Under the pieces are notes generated by a model. It made no database searches, was not told the origin of the DNA, and saw nothing but the letters and a program-made list of their open reading frames with translations. Of a DNA stretch of 64,000 bases, positions 18,546 through 27,864 are shown one piece after another. Source of the DNA: Gottfriedia sp002574545 (GTDB taxonomy: Bacteria > Bacillota > Bacilli > Bacillales > Bacillaceae_G). Each line of letters begins with the position of its first letter. The stretch's first letter is position 1. Position numbers and translations under genes: made by a program. Where the stretch lies: assembly GCA_052180195.1 (NCBI GenBank), contig CP197469.1. One strand, given 5' to 3'.

Positions 18546-18574
18546 TTGGCAAACGAACAAAAAACAGTTATTAT
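18546..18574 (+). promoter_or_regulatory. recA promoter
   Basis: TTGGCA (18546-18551) and TATTAT (18569-18574) with a 17-base spacer, next to the LexA box. Confidence 0.6.
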
Positions 18575-18613
18575 ATAGTTAAGAGATAAATGAATCCTGA
18601 AGGAGGAATCTAA

Positions 18614-19657
18614 ATGAGTGATCGTCAAGCTGCATTAGATATGGCTTTAAAACAAATCGAAAAACAATTCGGTAAAGGTTCAATTATGAAACTTGGAGAA
18701 CAAACTGATCGCCAAATTTCAACTATTTCTAGTGGATCGTTAGCACTAGATGTAGCATTAGGTGTAGGTGGATATCCAAGAGGACGAATTATTGAAGTAT
18801 ATGGTCCTGAGAGTTCAGGTAAAACAACTGTAGCATTACATGCAATCGCTGAAGTTCAAGCAAATGGAGGACAAGCGGCGTTTATAGATGCTGAGCATGC
18901 ATTAGATCCGGTTTATGCTCAAAAATTAGGTGTAAACATTGATGAGTTATTATTATCTCAACCAGATACAGGTGAACAAGCACTTGAAATCGCTGAAGCA
19001 TTAGTACGTAGTGGTGCAATTGATATTATCGTAATTGATTCAGTAGCTGCATTAGTTCCAAAAGCTGAAATTGAAGGTGAGATGGGTGATGCTCACGTAG
19101 GTCTACAAGCACGATTAATGTCTCAAGCATTACGTAAACTTTCTGGTGCAATTAACAAGTCAAAAACAATTGCAATCTTCATTAACCAAATTCGTGAAAA
19201 AGTTGGGGTTATGTTTGGTAATCCTGAAACGACTCCAGGTGGACGTGCGTTAAAATTCTATTCTACAATCCGTTTAGAAGTGCGCCGTGCTGAGCAATTA
19301 AAACAAGGTAATGATATTGTAGGTAACAAAACAAAGATTAAAGTAGTTAAAAATAAAGTAGCACCACCATTTAGACAAGCAGATGTAGATATTATGTATG
19401 GAGAAGGTATTTCTAAAGAAGGAGAAATACTTGATATTGGATCTGATTTAGATATCGTTCTTAAGAGTGGAGCATGGTATTCATACAATGAAGAGCGTCT
19501 TGGACAAGGCCGTGAGAATGCTAAGCAATTCTTAAAAGAAAATAAAGAAATACGTGATACGATTAAACAATCAATCCGTCTTCACCATGGTTTAGATAAC
19601 CCTGTTACTGTAACAGAAACAGATGATGAAGAACAATTCTCTTTATTAAATGAGTAA
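18614..19657 (+). CDS. recA: RecA recombinase
   Basis: A 347-aa RecA with all hallmarks. Walker A GPESSGKT is at residues 64-71 and Walker B is IIVIDSVAALVP. The L2/DNA-binding region contains FINQIREKVGVMFGNPETTPGG, cited here as two parts FINQIREKVG and MFGNPETTPGG. The acidic C terminus is short. AGGAGG precedes the ATG. It carries out strand exchange and LexA co-protease activation, consistent with the SOS box upstream. Confidence 0.98.
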   Translation: MSDRQAALDMALKQIEKQFGKGSIMKLGEQTDRQISTISSGSLALDVALGVGGYPRGRIIEVYGPESSGKTTVALHAIAEVQANGGQAAFIDAEHALDPVYAQKLGVNIDELLLSQPDTGEQALEIAEALVRSGAIDIIVIDSVAALVPKAEIEGEMGDAHVGLQARLMSQALRKLSGAINKSKTIAIFINQIREKVGVMFGNPETTPGGRALKFYSTIRLEVRRAEQLKQGNDIVGNKTKIKVVKNKVAPPFRQADVDIMYGEGISKEGEILDIGSDLDIVLKSGAWYSYNEERLGQGRENAKQFLKENKEIRDTIKQSIRLHHGLDNPVTVTETDDEEQFSLLNE

Positions 19658-19682
19658 TCATAAGTCAGTTTAGAACGACAGA

Positions 19683-19722
19683 AAAATGCGGGCGCTTATT
19701 AAAAGTGCCTGCATTTTTTTTA
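19683..19722 (+). terminator. recA terminator
   Basis: A 14-bp stem AAATGCGGGCGCTT/AAGTGCCTGCATTT (two G-U pairs) followed by T8. Confidence 0.92.
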
Positions 19723-19958
19723 TATTTTCTTATGTCTTTAATTTTTTTAGACAGAAAAAAATAGATTGTTGTCTGTTTTTTTTGTACTGTTATTAAAGGT
19801 ATTTATGTTTATATGTAGTATTGAAAAATTCATTCAATTAACTAATTAATGAGTTCTTAATAAATAAATTAATGAATAAAATTTGGATTCTTATGTATGA
19901 AATCTAGTAAAAATGTAATAAATATTGATAAATCAAGTAAGTAAGCGAGTTACAAGGC
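19723..19958. other. Gene-free AT-rich spacer between recA and rny
   Basis: No open frame with a ribosome site, RNA gene or repeat is visible. In B. subtilis pbpX occupies this interval; nothing recognisable of it remains here. Confidence 0.6.
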
Positions 19959-19987
19959 TTGACATCATTTGGTAAGAGATTTAATAT
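19959..19987 (+). promoter_or_regulatory. Putative rny promoter
   Basis: TTGACA (19959-19964) and TAATAT (19982-19987) with a 17-base spacer, giving a leader of about 130 bases before rny. Confidence 0.6.
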
Positions 19988-20124
19988 TTAAGTGTATATT
20001 CTAAAAAAATATTACTATTTTGTGAAAAATTGAATTGAAGTGTGCTGTGTGTTGATGCAATTATTTATACAATATAACAGCCGACAAAAATGAAACTAAC
20101 TAAATAGCAAGAGGAGGTGAAATC

Positions 20125-21696
20125 ATGGGTGCAAATACTATAATTTTGATCATCTTCGCATTGCTTGCCACATTCGGAGTCGGTTATGCTGTCGGATTTT
20201 TTGTCCGTAAGTCCATTGCAGAAGCTAAAATAAATGGCGCAACTAATCATGCAAATCAAATTATTGAAGATGCAAAACGTGATTCAGAAACAATTAAAAA
20301 AGAAGCTTTATTGGAAGCAAAGGACGAAATTTTCAAAATTCGTACAGATGCAGAAAACGAAATTCGTGACCGTCGTAGTGAACTACAAAAGTCAGAAAAT
20401 CGTTTAATGCAAAAAGAAGAGAACTTAGATCGTAAAGATGATGGACTTTCAAAACGTGAGTCTGTTCTTGAAAGAAAAGAGGAATCTCTTGTTTTAAAAC
20501 AACAGCAGATAGAAGAAATGGAAAGCAAGATAGAAGCATTAATTGCTGCTCAACAAGAAGAGTTAGAGAGAATTTCTAGCTTAAATCGTGAAGAAGCAAG
20601 ACAATTAATACTTACTAAAGTCGAAAATGAATTATCCCATGAAACAGCAATACTAGTAAAAGAAACAGAAGCTCGAGCAAAAGAAGAAGCAGATAAGAAA
20701 GCAAAAGATATTTTATCATTAGCAATCCAGCGATGTGCTGCAGATCATGTTGCTGAAACAACTGTTTCGGTTGTAAATCTTCCAAATGATGAAATGAAAG
20801 GTCGTATTATTGGCCGTGAAGGACGAAATATACGTACTTTAGAAACGTTAACTGGTATAGATTTAATTATTGATGATACGCCTGAAGCTGTCATATTATC
20901 AGGTTTTGATCCAATTCGTCGTGAAACTGCACGAATTGCACTAGATAAATTAGTACAAGATGGTCGAATCCATCCTGCACGAATTGAAGAAATGGTTGAA
21001 AAATCAAGACGAGAAGTAGATGAGTACATACGTGAAGTCGGTGAACAAACTACTTTTGAAGTTGGTGTTCATGGAATTCACCCTGACTTAATTAAAATAT
21101 TAGGTCGTCTGAAATTTAGAACTAGTTATGGTCAAAATGTGTTAAAGCATTCGATGGAAGTAGCGAACCTAGCTGGACTTATGGCCGCTGAACTTGGTGA
21201 GGATACTAAGCTTGCAAAACGTGCAGGTTTACTTCACGATATTGGTAAAGCAATTGACCATGAGGTAGAAGGAAGTCACGTTGAAATCGGTGTTGAATTA
21301 GCAACTAAGTATAAAGAACATCCAGTAGTAATCAATAGTATTGCATCTCATCATGGAGATGCTGCGCCAACTTCAATTATTGCTGTTCTTGTAGCAGCTG
21401 CAGATGCATTATCTGCTGCTAGACCAGGAGCACGTAGCGAAACATTAGAAAACTATATTCGTCGTTTAGAAAAACTTGAAGAGATTTCTGAATCGTACGA
21501 AGGTGTAGAAAAATCATTCGCTATTCAAGCAGGTCGTGAAGTACGCATTATGGTTAAACCAGATACTATTGATGATCTACAAGCTCATAGATTAGCGAGA
21601 GATATTAGAAAACGTATTGAGGATGAACTGGATTATCCAGGTCATATCAAAGTTACGGTTATTCGTGAGACTCGAGCAGTCGAGTATGCAAAATAA
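20125..21696 (+). CDS. rny: Ribonuclease Y
   Basis: A 523-aa membrane-anchored endoribonuclease that initiates mRNA decay. It has an N-terminal membrane helix (residues 4-26), a long Lys/Glu-rich coiled coil (about 30-200), a KH domain with GRIIGREGRNIRTLE, and an HD domain with catalytic His371-Asp372 in LLHDIGKAIDH. The GAGGAGGTG ribosome site is very strong. Length and domain order match B. subtilis Rny (YmdA), and the downstream genes ymdB and spoVS are the expected neighbours. Confidence 0.97.
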   Translation: MGANTIILIIFALLATFGVGYAVGFFVRKSIAEAKINGATNHANQIIEDAKRDSETIKKEALLEAKDEIFKIRTDAENEIRDRRSELQKSENRLMQKEENLDRKDDGLSKRESVLERKEESLVLKQQQIEEMESKIEALIAAQQEELERISSLNREEARQLILTKVENELSHETAILVKETEARAKEEADKKAKDILSLAIQRCAADHVAETTVSVVNLPNDEMKGRIIGREGRNIRTLETLTGIDLIIDDTPEAVILSGFDPIRRETARIALDKLVQDGRIHPARIEEMVEKSRREVDEYIREVGEQTTFEVGVHGIHPDLIKILGRLKFRTSYGQNVLKHSMEVANLAGLMAAELGEDTKLAKRAGLLHDIGKAIDHEVEGSHVEIGVELATKYKEHPVVINSIASHHGDAAPTSIIAVLVAAADALSAARPGARSETLENYIRRLEKLEEISESYEGVEKSFAIQAGREVRIMVKPDTIDDLQAHRLARDIRKRIEDELDYPGHIKVTVIRETRAVEYAK

Positions 21697-21720
21697 AGTG
21701 GTATATGCCACTTTATTTTC
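21691..21720 (+). terminator. rny terminator
   Basis: A 10-bp perfect stem AATAAAGTGG/CCACTTTATT overlapping the rny stop codon, followed by TTCTTTTT. Confidence 0.8.
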
Positions 21721-21911
21721 TTTTTGTAACAAAATAAAGTATTTTTAAAAAATAGCTCCAACTAATACATATCTGAAATGAATCTTAGTTGAATGGCATA
21801 GATGAATGATTCAGATTGTGCTAGTAATGGGGCTTTTCGTATTTTTGGGTAATCTAAAAGTAAAAACAAATGCTGTGTGTTTACAGTGGCAAGTTGGAAG
21901 GATGTAATGAA

Positions 21912-22703
21912 ATGAGAATAATGTTTATAGGCGATGTAGTTGGTTCAAATGGTAGGGCAATGGTAAAGGCGAATATTCAAGCTTTAAAAAGGAAGTATAA
22001 CCCTTCAGTAACAATCATAAATGGTGAAAATGCAGCACATGGAAAAGGGATAACGGAAAAAATTTACCGCGAATTTTTAGAATTAGGTGCACAAGCAGTA
22101 ACGCTTGGTAACCATGCATGGGATAAAAAAGATATTTTTGAATTTATTGATCAAGCAAAATACTTAGTTAGACCTGCTAATTTCCCTGAGGGTACACCAG
22201 GTAATGGATTAGTATTTTTAAATTTTAATGACGTTGAAATAGCTGTTATCAATTTACAAGGAAGAACTTTTTTACCACCACTTGATTGCCCTTTTAAAAA
22301 AGCTGATGAGCTAATAACAATCGCTAAAAAACGAACAAACATCATTTTTGTTGATTTTCATGCTGAAGCAACAAGTGAAAAAATTGCTATGGGCTGGTAT
22401 TTGGATGGAAGAGTCACAGCTGTTGTAGGGACACATACACATGTTCAAACAGCTGATGAGCGAGTTTTACCTGCTGGTACAGCGTTTATTACGGATGTTG
22501 GAATGACTGGTCCATATGATGGAATTCTAGGCGTTACGAAAGAAGCAGTTATTAAAAAATTCTTAACGAACTTACCAGTGAGATTCGAAGTGGATGAAGG
22601 TAGAAGCCAGCTTAGTGGTGTAATCATCGAGTTGAACAAACAAAATGGACTAGCAAAATCAATTAAAAGAATACAAATAAATGATGATCATCAAGAGCTA
22701 TAA
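21912..22703 (+). CDS. ymdB: YmdB metallophosphodiesterase
   Basis: A 263-aa calcineurin-like phosphoesterase of the YmdB family, implicated in B. subtilis in colony/biofilm development through 2',3'-cyclic nucleotide hydrolysis. Metal-binding motifs are FIGDVVGSNGR, NGENAAHG, GNHAWD, VDFHAE and GTHTHVQTADE. I chose the ATG at 21912 (MRIMFIGDVVG), which aligns with the family start and has GGAAGG upstream; an upstream in-frame TG-start at 21870 would add 14 unconserved residues. The preceding ATG at 21907 is followed at once by a stop. Confidence 0.94.
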   Translation: MRIMFIGDVVGSNGRAMVKANIQALKRKYNPSVTIINGENAAHGKGITEKIYREFLELGAQAVTLGNHAWDKKDIFEFIDQAKYLVRPANFPEGTPGNGLVFLNFNDVEIAVINLQGRTFLPPLDCPFKKADELITIAKKRTNIIFVDFHAEATSEKIAMGWYLDGRVTAVVGTHTHVQTADERVLPAGTAFITDVGMTGPYDGILGVTKEAVIKKFLTNLPVRFEVDEGRSQLSGVIIELNKQNGLAKSIKRIQINDDHQEL

Positions 22704-22752
22704 AACTTAATTAAAAGAATTGTGAAAATTTTTAAAAAACTTTTAAATATTT

Positions 22753-22782
22753 GCAGGAATAACTTCTTGTTATCGAGAATAG
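22753..22782 (+). promoter_or_regulatory. Sigma-H-like promoter of spoVS
   Basis: GCAGGAATA (-35 type RNAGGAWWW) and CGAGAATAG (-10 type RNNGAATWW, mismatched at the first and last positions) are separated by 12 bases, the correct sigma-H spacing. B. subtilis spoVS is a sigma-H gene, which supports the call. Confidence 0.6.
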
Positions 22783-22830
22783 TTTTTATTGTACACAATA
22801 ATAGCTTTGTAAGTACAAGGAGGATCAGGA

Positions 22831-23091
22831 ATGGAAATATTAAAAGTTTCAGCAAAGTCAAACCCTAATTCTGTAGCAGGAGCACTTGCAGGTGTATTGA
22901 GAGAGCGTGGTTCAGCAGAAATTCAAGCAATTGGTGCTGGCGCGTTAAACCAAGCTGTAAAAGCAGTTGCAATTGCAAGAGGATTTGTTGCACCAAGTGG
23001 TGTAGACCTTATTTGTATCCCTGCATTTACAGATATTCAAATCGATGGGGAAGAGCGTACAGCGATTAAATTAATCGTAGAGCCTCGTTAA
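22831..23091 (+). CDS. spoVS: Stage V sporulation protein S
   Basis: An 86-aa, Alba-like nucleic-acid-binding-fold protein whose sequence is almost invariant in Bacilli: MEILKVSAKSNPNSVAGALA at the N terminus and GERTAIKLIVEPR at the end. It affects septation and spore coat/engulfment timing. AAGGAGGATC is an ideal ribosome site. It stands alone between its own promoter and a double terminator. Confidence 0.98.
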   Translation: MEILKVSAKSNPNSVAGALAGVLRERGSAEIQAIGAGALNQAVKAVAIARGFVAPSGVDLICIPAFTDIQIDGEERTAIKLIVEPR

Positions 23092-23095
23092 TAAT

Positions 23096-23131
23096 AACAA
23101 CCTGTTAGCCTAAAGCGACAGGTTGTTTTAT
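23096..23131 (+). terminator. spoVS terminator
   Basis: AACAACCTGT/ACAGGTTGTT stem, 12-base loop, followed by TTATTTT. Confidence 0.85.
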
Positions 23132-23163
23132 TTTCAATTAAGATTTTCGCAAATTTAAAAAAA

Positions 23164-23218
23164 GTGGGGCTTCACTTTAGCCCCTACTAAAACCTCGTCA
23201 GTCGACGAGTTTTTTTTC
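23164..23218 (+). terminator. Tandem hairpins upstream of the dipeptidase, the second a terminator
   Basis: GTGGGGCT pairs with AGCCCCTAC (one bulge, 23164-23187). A second stem, CTCGTC/GACGAG with loop AGTC (23194-23209), is followed by T8. Only the second has terminator form. Confidence 0.75.
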
Positions 23219-23301
23219 GTATAATTATTACTTTTAATATTGAATTTATTAATATGTTACACTAGTTTCAAAAGTCAAAAAAATGAAAGGATGTTCATAT
23301 T

Positions 23302-24228
23302 ATGAAAGTTTTTGATGCTCATTGTGATGTATTGATGAAATTATTAGAAAAACCTTGGATCAATTTCGAAAATGATGATTCATTACAAGTTTCAGTTAAT
23401 CGATTAAAACAAGGGAAAAGTAAAATACAATGTTATGCCATTTATATTCCCGAAAACGTACATAAACTTATTAAATTTGATGCAGCTCTTCAATGTGTCA
23501 CACTTTTTTATGAAAAAGTAGCAACTGAAAATAATCACATAAAAGTTATTCGAACAAAAGAAGATGAAGTTGGATTAAAAAGTCACGAAATGGGTGCTAT
23601 TTTGACGCTAGAGGGTTGTGACGCACTTTTAGGTGATATTAATCGCTTAAAGATTTTACATCGTCTTGGCGTACGTAGTGTCGGTTTAGTGTGGAATTAT
23701 GCCAATGAGGCTGCAGATGGAATTCTTGAAGAAAGAAATGGGGGCTTAACTAATTTTGGAAGAAGTGTAGTTCATTATTTAAATGAGCATAATATGTGGT
23801 GTGATCTTTCTCATTGTACTGAAGCCGCGTTTTGGGATGCATTTGAGCAAGCAAAATATCCAACTGCAACACATTCAAATGCTAAAGCGATTTGTAAACA
23901 TCCAAGAAATTTAAACGATGATCAGCTAAAAGCCATGTTTAATAGAGGAGCAATTGTAGGGATTAATTTCTTCCCAACATTTTTAGTTGATGAAGGTAGT
24001 GCATCTATTTCAGATATTCTGAAACATATCGATTATATGTGTTCACTAGGTGGAGAAAAATTTATCGCGATGGGGTCAGATTTTGATGGAATCGATACTC
24101 ATCCGACAAATTTACATCACGTAGGACTTTATCAAAATTTAACAAATGAATTGCTTAAACACTATACAGAACAACAGGTTAAAGGCTTTCTGTATGAGAA
24201 TTATTCATCATATATACATTACAAATAA
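23302..24228 (+). CDS. Membrane-dipeptidase family (M19) metallohydrolase
   Basis: A 308-aa cytoplasmic-looking protein (no signal peptide) of the renal dipeptidase/M19 family. Metal-site motifs are FDAHCDVL (His7, Asp9), LTLEGCDAL, DLSHCTEAAF, ATHSNAKAICKHPRNL and GSDFDGI. It should hydrolyse dipeptides, possibly with D-residues or cell-wall origin. The start has AAAGGATG upstream. It occupies the place held by tdh-kbl in B. subtilis. The exact substrate cannot be read from sequence. Confidence 0.88.
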   Translation: MKVFDAHCDVLMKLLEKPWINFENDDSLQVSVNRLKQGKSKIQCYAIYIPENVHKLIKFDAALQCVTLFYEKVATENNHIKVIRTKEDEVGLKSHEMGAILTLEGCDALLGDINRLKILHRLGVRSVGLVWNYANEAADGILEERNGGLTNFGRSVVHYLNEHNMWCDLSHCTEAAFWDAFEQAKYPTATHSNAKAICKHPRNLNDDQLKAMFNRGAIVGINFFPTFLVDEGSASISDILKHIDYMCSLGGEKFIAMGSDFDGIDTHPTNLHHVGLYQNLTNELLKHYTEQQVKGFLYENYSSYIHYK

Positions 24229-24320
24229 CATGTTACTTGTTCAGAATAATAAAAATATAAAAATTAAAGGAATAATTTCTTTCAAAATCATTGATTTTTT
24301 CGGTTAATAGGTCTAGAATT

Positions 24321-24374
24321 GAAAGCGAATTAACTCATATCAAAAGATATGTTTTAAATCGCTTTCATTCTTTT
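24321..24374 (+). terminator. Long hairpin after the dipeptidase gene
   Basis: GAAAGCGA/TCGCTTTC outer stem with inner ATATC/GATAT pairing, followed by ATTCTTTTAT. A probable terminator with a weak tail. Confidence 0.65.
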
Positions 24375-24458
24375 ATAATAAAATGAATGATATGCAAAAA
24401 AATTATCCATTTATAATTTAATTTATTACGAATGAGGGCATTCAAAGGGGTGTAGGAA

Positions 24459-26216
24459 ATGATTGAACAACTTTCGTGGAAAGTTGGAGGACAACAGGGT
24501 GAAGGTATCGAAAGTACAGGTGAGATTTTTGCAATTGCGTTAAACCGTTTAGGTTACTACTTATACGGATATCGTCATTTCTCTTCTCGTATTAAAGGTG
24601 GTCACACAAATAACAAAATTCGTGTAAGTACAACTGAAGTTCGTGCTATTTCAGATGACTTAGATATTTTAGTAGCATTTGACCAAGAAACAATCGATGT
24701 AAACTTTTATGAATTACGCAAAGGCGGTATTGTAATTGCTGATGCTAAATTTAATCCGACAATTCCAGATTCAACTGACGTAACACTTTATTCAATTCCA
24801 TTTACAGAATTAGCTACTGAACTAGGAACTTCATTAATGAAAAACATGGTTGCAGTTGGAGCTTCAAGTGCAATTTTAGGTCTATCAATTGAAGTTTTCA
24901 GAGAAGTTGTAGATGAAATTTTTGGTAAAAAAGGTCAACAAATTGTTGAGAAAAACATAGAAGCAATCGCACGTGGAGCAGAAGAAATGAGAGAAATGCT
25001 TGGCGTGAATGTAAATAAAATGCAATTAGCAGAAGCTGATGGTAAAAAACGTATGTTCCTAATCGGTAACGATGCAATCGCAATGGGTGCATTAGCTGGT
25101 GGTTCTCGTTTTATGGCAGCGTATCCAATTACGCCAGCATCTGAAATTATGGAATACTTAATTAAAAAATTACCTCAATATGGTGGAGCAGTTATTCAAA
25201 CTGAAGACGAAATTGCTGCATGTACAATGGCAATCGGTGCTAACTATGCTGGTGTTCGTACATTAACATCATCTGCAGGTCCTGGTCTTTCATTAATGAT
25301 GGAAGCAATTGGTCTTTCTGGTATGACTGAAGTTCCTTTAGTTATCGTTGATACTCAACGTGGTGGTCCAAGTACTGGTCTTCCAACTAAACAAGAACAA
25401 TCAGACTTAATGGCTATGATTTACGGAACTCACGGTGAGATTCCAAAAGTAGTAATCGCTCCAAGTACAGTAGAAGAAGGATTCTACGATATGGTGGAAG
25501 CGTTTAACGTAGCTGAAGAATTCCAAGTGCCTGTTATCGTAATTACTGACTTACAACTTTCTTTAGGTAAACAAACTGTTGAGCCACTTCAATTTGAAAA
25601 AGTACAAATTCGCCGTGGTAAGTTTGATTACAAACAAGAATTACCTGTATCTGAAAACAAAGAGTACTTCAAACGTTATGAAGTGACTGAAGATGGAGTT
25701 TCTCCTCGTGTAGTACCAGGTATGAAAGGTGGAATTCACCACGTAACTGGTGTTGAGCATGATGAAATGGGTAAACCATCAGAATCACCAATTAACCGTA
25801 ATCAACAAATGGATAAACGTATGCGTAAATTAAATAACCTAAAATTCCCTAACCCAGTGTTAGTGAACTCTAAACACGAAGATGCTGATGTATTACTAGT
25901 TGGTTTCAATTCAACTCGTGGTGCGATCGAAGAAGCAATGGTTCGTTTAGAGCAAGATGGTATCAAAGTTAACCATGCTCATATCCGTTTAATACACCCA
26001 TTCCCAACAAACGAATTAATGCCTGAGCTTAAAAAAGCTAAACGTGTAATCGTTGTTGAAAATAATGCTACTGGTCAATTAGCAAGCATTATTAAAATGA
26101 ATTGTGGTCACGCAGAAAAGATTTCAAGCTTACTAAAATATGATGGAAATCCTTTCTTACCAAAAGAAATTTACAACACTTGCAAGGAAGGAGTTGTTCT
26201 AAATGGCAACATTTAA
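24459..26216 (+). CDS. korA: 2-oxoacid:ferredoxin oxidoreductase, fused gamma-alpha subunit
   Basis: A 585-aa fusion. Residues ~5-190 form the gamma (CoA/interface) domain with KVGGQQGEGIESTGEIFA and SRIKGGHTNN. Residues ~205-580 form the alpha domain with YPITPASEIMEYL and SSAGPGLSLMMEAIGL. With the beta subunit it oxidatively decarboxylates a 2-oxoacid (2-oxoglutarate is likeliest, pyruvate possible) to acyl-CoA and reduces ferredoxin. The two-gene organisation matches the KorAB type found in aerobic bacteria. Its 3' end overlaps the beta gene by 14 bases. No ferredoxin gene is adjacent. Confidence 0.88.
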   Translation: MIEQLSWKVGGQQGEGIESTGEIFAIALNRLGYYLYGYRHFSSRIKGGHTNNKIRVSTTEVRAISDDLDILVAFDQETIDVNFYELRKGGIVIADAKFNPTIPDSTDVTLYSIPFTELATELGTSLMKNMVAVGASSAILGLSIEVFREVVDEIFGKKGQQIVEKNIEAIARGAEEMREMLGVNVNKMQLAEADGKKRMFLIGNDAIAMGALAGGSRFMAAYPITPASEIMEYLIKKLPQYGGAVIQTEDEIAACTMAIGANYAGVRTLTSSAGPGLSLMMEAIGLSGMTEVPLVIVDTQRGGPSTGLPTKQEQSDLMAMIYGTHGEIPKVVIAPSTVEEGFYDMVEAFNVAEEFQVPVIVITDLQLSLGKQTVEPLQFEKVQIRRGKFDYKQELPVSENKEYFKRYEVTEDGVSPRVVPGMKGGIHHVTGVEHDEMGKPSESPINRNQQMDKRMRKLNNLKFPNPVLVNSKHEDADVLLVGFNSTRGAIEEAMVRLEQDGIKVNHAHIRLIHPFPTNELMPELKKAKRVIVVENNATGQLASIIKMNCGHAEKISSLLKYDGNPFLPKEIYNTCKEGVVLNGNI

Positions 26217-27069
26217 AGAATTTCGTAATAATATTAAACCAAACTGGTGCCCAGGATGTGGAGATTTCTCTGTACAAGCATCGATCCAACGTGCAGCAGC
26301 AAATGTTGGTTTAGAACCTGATAACCTTGCAGTAATTTCTGGTATTGGATGTTCTGGTCGTATTTCTGGATATATTAATTCATACGGTTTACATGGTATC
26401 CACGGTCGTTCACTTCCAATTGCACAAGGTGTAAAAATGGCAAACCGTGATCTAACTGTTATCGCTTCTGGTGGTGACGGTGATGGATTCGCTATCGGTT
26501 TAGGTCATACAATCCATGCAATTCGTCGTAACATCGACATTACGTATATCGTAATGGATAACCAAATCTATGGTCTTACAAAAGGTCAAACATCACCTCG
26601 TAGTGATGTAGGTTTCAAAACTAAGAGTACACCACAAGGTTCTGTTGAATCTGCACTTTCAGTAATGGAAATGGCATTAACAGCTGGTGGAACATTCGTA
26701 GCTCAAAGTTTCTCAAGTGACTTAAAAGAATTAACTTCATTAATCGAGCAAGGTATTAACCACAAAGGTTTCTCTTTAATTAACGTATTTAGTCCATGTG
26801 TAACTTACAATAAAGTAAACACATATGACTGGTTTAAAGAAAATCTTGTTAAACTTTCTGATGTTGAAGGATATGATCCATCAAACAAAGAAATGGCTAT
26901 GCAAACATTAATGCAAAATAAAGGTCTAGTAACTGGTCTGATCTACCAAAACAAAGAGCAAAAATCATACCAACAATTAATTTCAGGATACAGTGAAACA
27001 CCATTAGTTGAATCAGAACTTCAATTAGAAAAAGCACAATTCGAAAAACTAGTTGCTGAATTCATGTAA
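26203..27069 (+). CDS. korB: 2-oxoacid:ferredoxin oxidoreductase, beta (TPP) subunit
   Basis: A 288-aa thiamine-diphosphate subunit. The TPP motif GDGDGFAIGLGH is followed by DNQIYGLTKGQTSPRS. Cysteines at 16, 19 (NWCPGCGDF), 50 (GIGCSGR) and about 199 (FSPCVTYN) are placed to bind the [4Fe-4S] cluster of KorB-type enzymes. AAGGAAGGAG lies inside the end of korA, so translation is coupled. The electron acceptor gene is not in this window. Confidence 0.9.
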   Translation: MATFKEFRNNIKPNWCPGCGDFSVQASIQRAAANVGLEPDNLAVISGIGCSGRISGYINSYGLHGIHGRSLPIAQGVKMANRDLTVIASGGDGDGFAIGLGHTIHAIRRNIDITYIVMDNQIYGLTKGQTSPRSDVGFKTKSTPQGSVESALSVMEMALTAGGTFVAQSFSSDLKELTSLIEQGINHKGFSLINVFSPCVTYNKVNTYDWFKENLVKLSDVEGYDPSNKEMAMQTLMQNKGLVTGLIYQNKEQKSYQQLISGYSETPLVESELQLEKAQFEKLVAEFM

Positions 27070-27076
27070 TAAGAAG

Positions 27077-27107
27077 AAAAACTCCTCATTTTTGAGGAGT
27101 TTTTTTA
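27077..27107 (+). terminator. korAB terminator
   Basis: AAAAACTCCTCA/TGAGGAGTTTTT, 4-base loop, T7 tail. Confidence 0.93.
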
Positions 27108-27261
27108 TTTTAATTTTAGGCTCTGTTATAAAATAATGTTGATTTTCTTATTTGAAAAATGACAGATTAGTGGAAAAAGGAAAAAGGTAAATTTAAAAAG
27201 ATCTCGAAGTATATATACTAATAAAATACAGATCGGATTTCGGAAGGACGGTTACTAAACA

Positions 27262-27447
27262 ATGGGAGTCTTTAAGGGGAAAATGAGTATTTCTCAAATT
27301 GCATTTATGGCAGCATTTTATGCGATTGTAGATACAATATTAAGTAATAATATACATTGGGATAATCGTTATATCCATGGTATTTTTGGTGGATTAATTA
27401 CACTTATCGGAGGAATCTTAGCTGGATTTATCATTAAAAAGGCCTAA
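27262..27447 (+). CDS. Small membrane protein of unknown function
   Basis: A 61-aa hydrophobic protein with two predicted membrane segments (about 9-27 and 38-58), the second ending in a basic IIKKA tail. GGAAGG lies 14 bases before the ATG at 27262, which is rather far. The ATG at 27283 is closer to AAGGGGA but then the spacing is too short, so the start is uncertain. I do not recognise the family. It stands alone between a terminator and another small gene. Confidence 0.6.
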   Translation: MGVFKGKMSISQIAFMAAFYAIVDTILSNNIHWDNRYIHGIFGGLITLIGGILAGFIIKKA

Positions 27448-27497
27448 ACCTTATAATACGAACTGATTCTTTAGTTGAAGTAAAGGAGTTCAAGCAG

Positions 27498-27743
27498 ATG
27501 GAACAATACAGTTATAAAGAATTTCTTGAAGATTTAAGCATAGGTAGTGAAATTCACTTTAGTTATAAAAATGACAATTACTATATTGGTCGTGGAACTG
27601 GTCTATTTATGTTTTGGAAGTTTTATGACTCATCCAGTGAAATCATTGGAGATGATCTTGAAGATTTACTTCAAAAAGTGAGACTAGATGAGAAACTAAT
27701 AAAGGAAATATGGGACTTAATTGAGATTGATGACATCTTTTGA
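27498..27743 (+). CDS. Small acidic protein of unknown function
   Basis: An 81-aa soluble, acidic protein with AAAGGAG at a good distance from its ATG. The pattern FSYKNDNYYIGRGTGLFMFW resembles short immunity/SMI1-like or YozE-like proteins found scattered in Bacillus genomes, but I cannot assign a family. The last third is helical and charged (DLLQKVRLDEKLIKEIWDLI). Confidence 0.65.
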   Translation: MEQYSYKEFLEDLSIGSEIHFSYKNDNYYIGRGTGLFMFWKFYDSSSEIIGDDLEDLLQKVRLDEKLIKEIWDLIEIDDIF

Positions 27744-27766
27744 TGAGTTTAAAAACCAATGAGTTG

Positions 27767-27864
27767 TTCAACTAAAGCAGTGCTTTAGTTGCATAAGAAT
27801 AATAAGCAAAGTCCACAATTTTTTGTGGTTAATTTTTGTTCAAAAATTAACAATCTATTTTAAC
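27767..27864. repeat. Cluster of three hairpins, first one a dispersed inverted repeat
   Basis: CAACTAAAGCA/TGCTTTAGTTG (27769-27791) is an 11-bp perfect dyad followed by CATAAGAAT. It is followed by CCACAA/TTGTGG and GTTAATTTTTG/CAAAAATTAAC hairpins. A degenerate copy of the first (TAACTA/TAGTTA then CATAAGAAG) occurs at 51664-51690. Confidence 0.5.
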
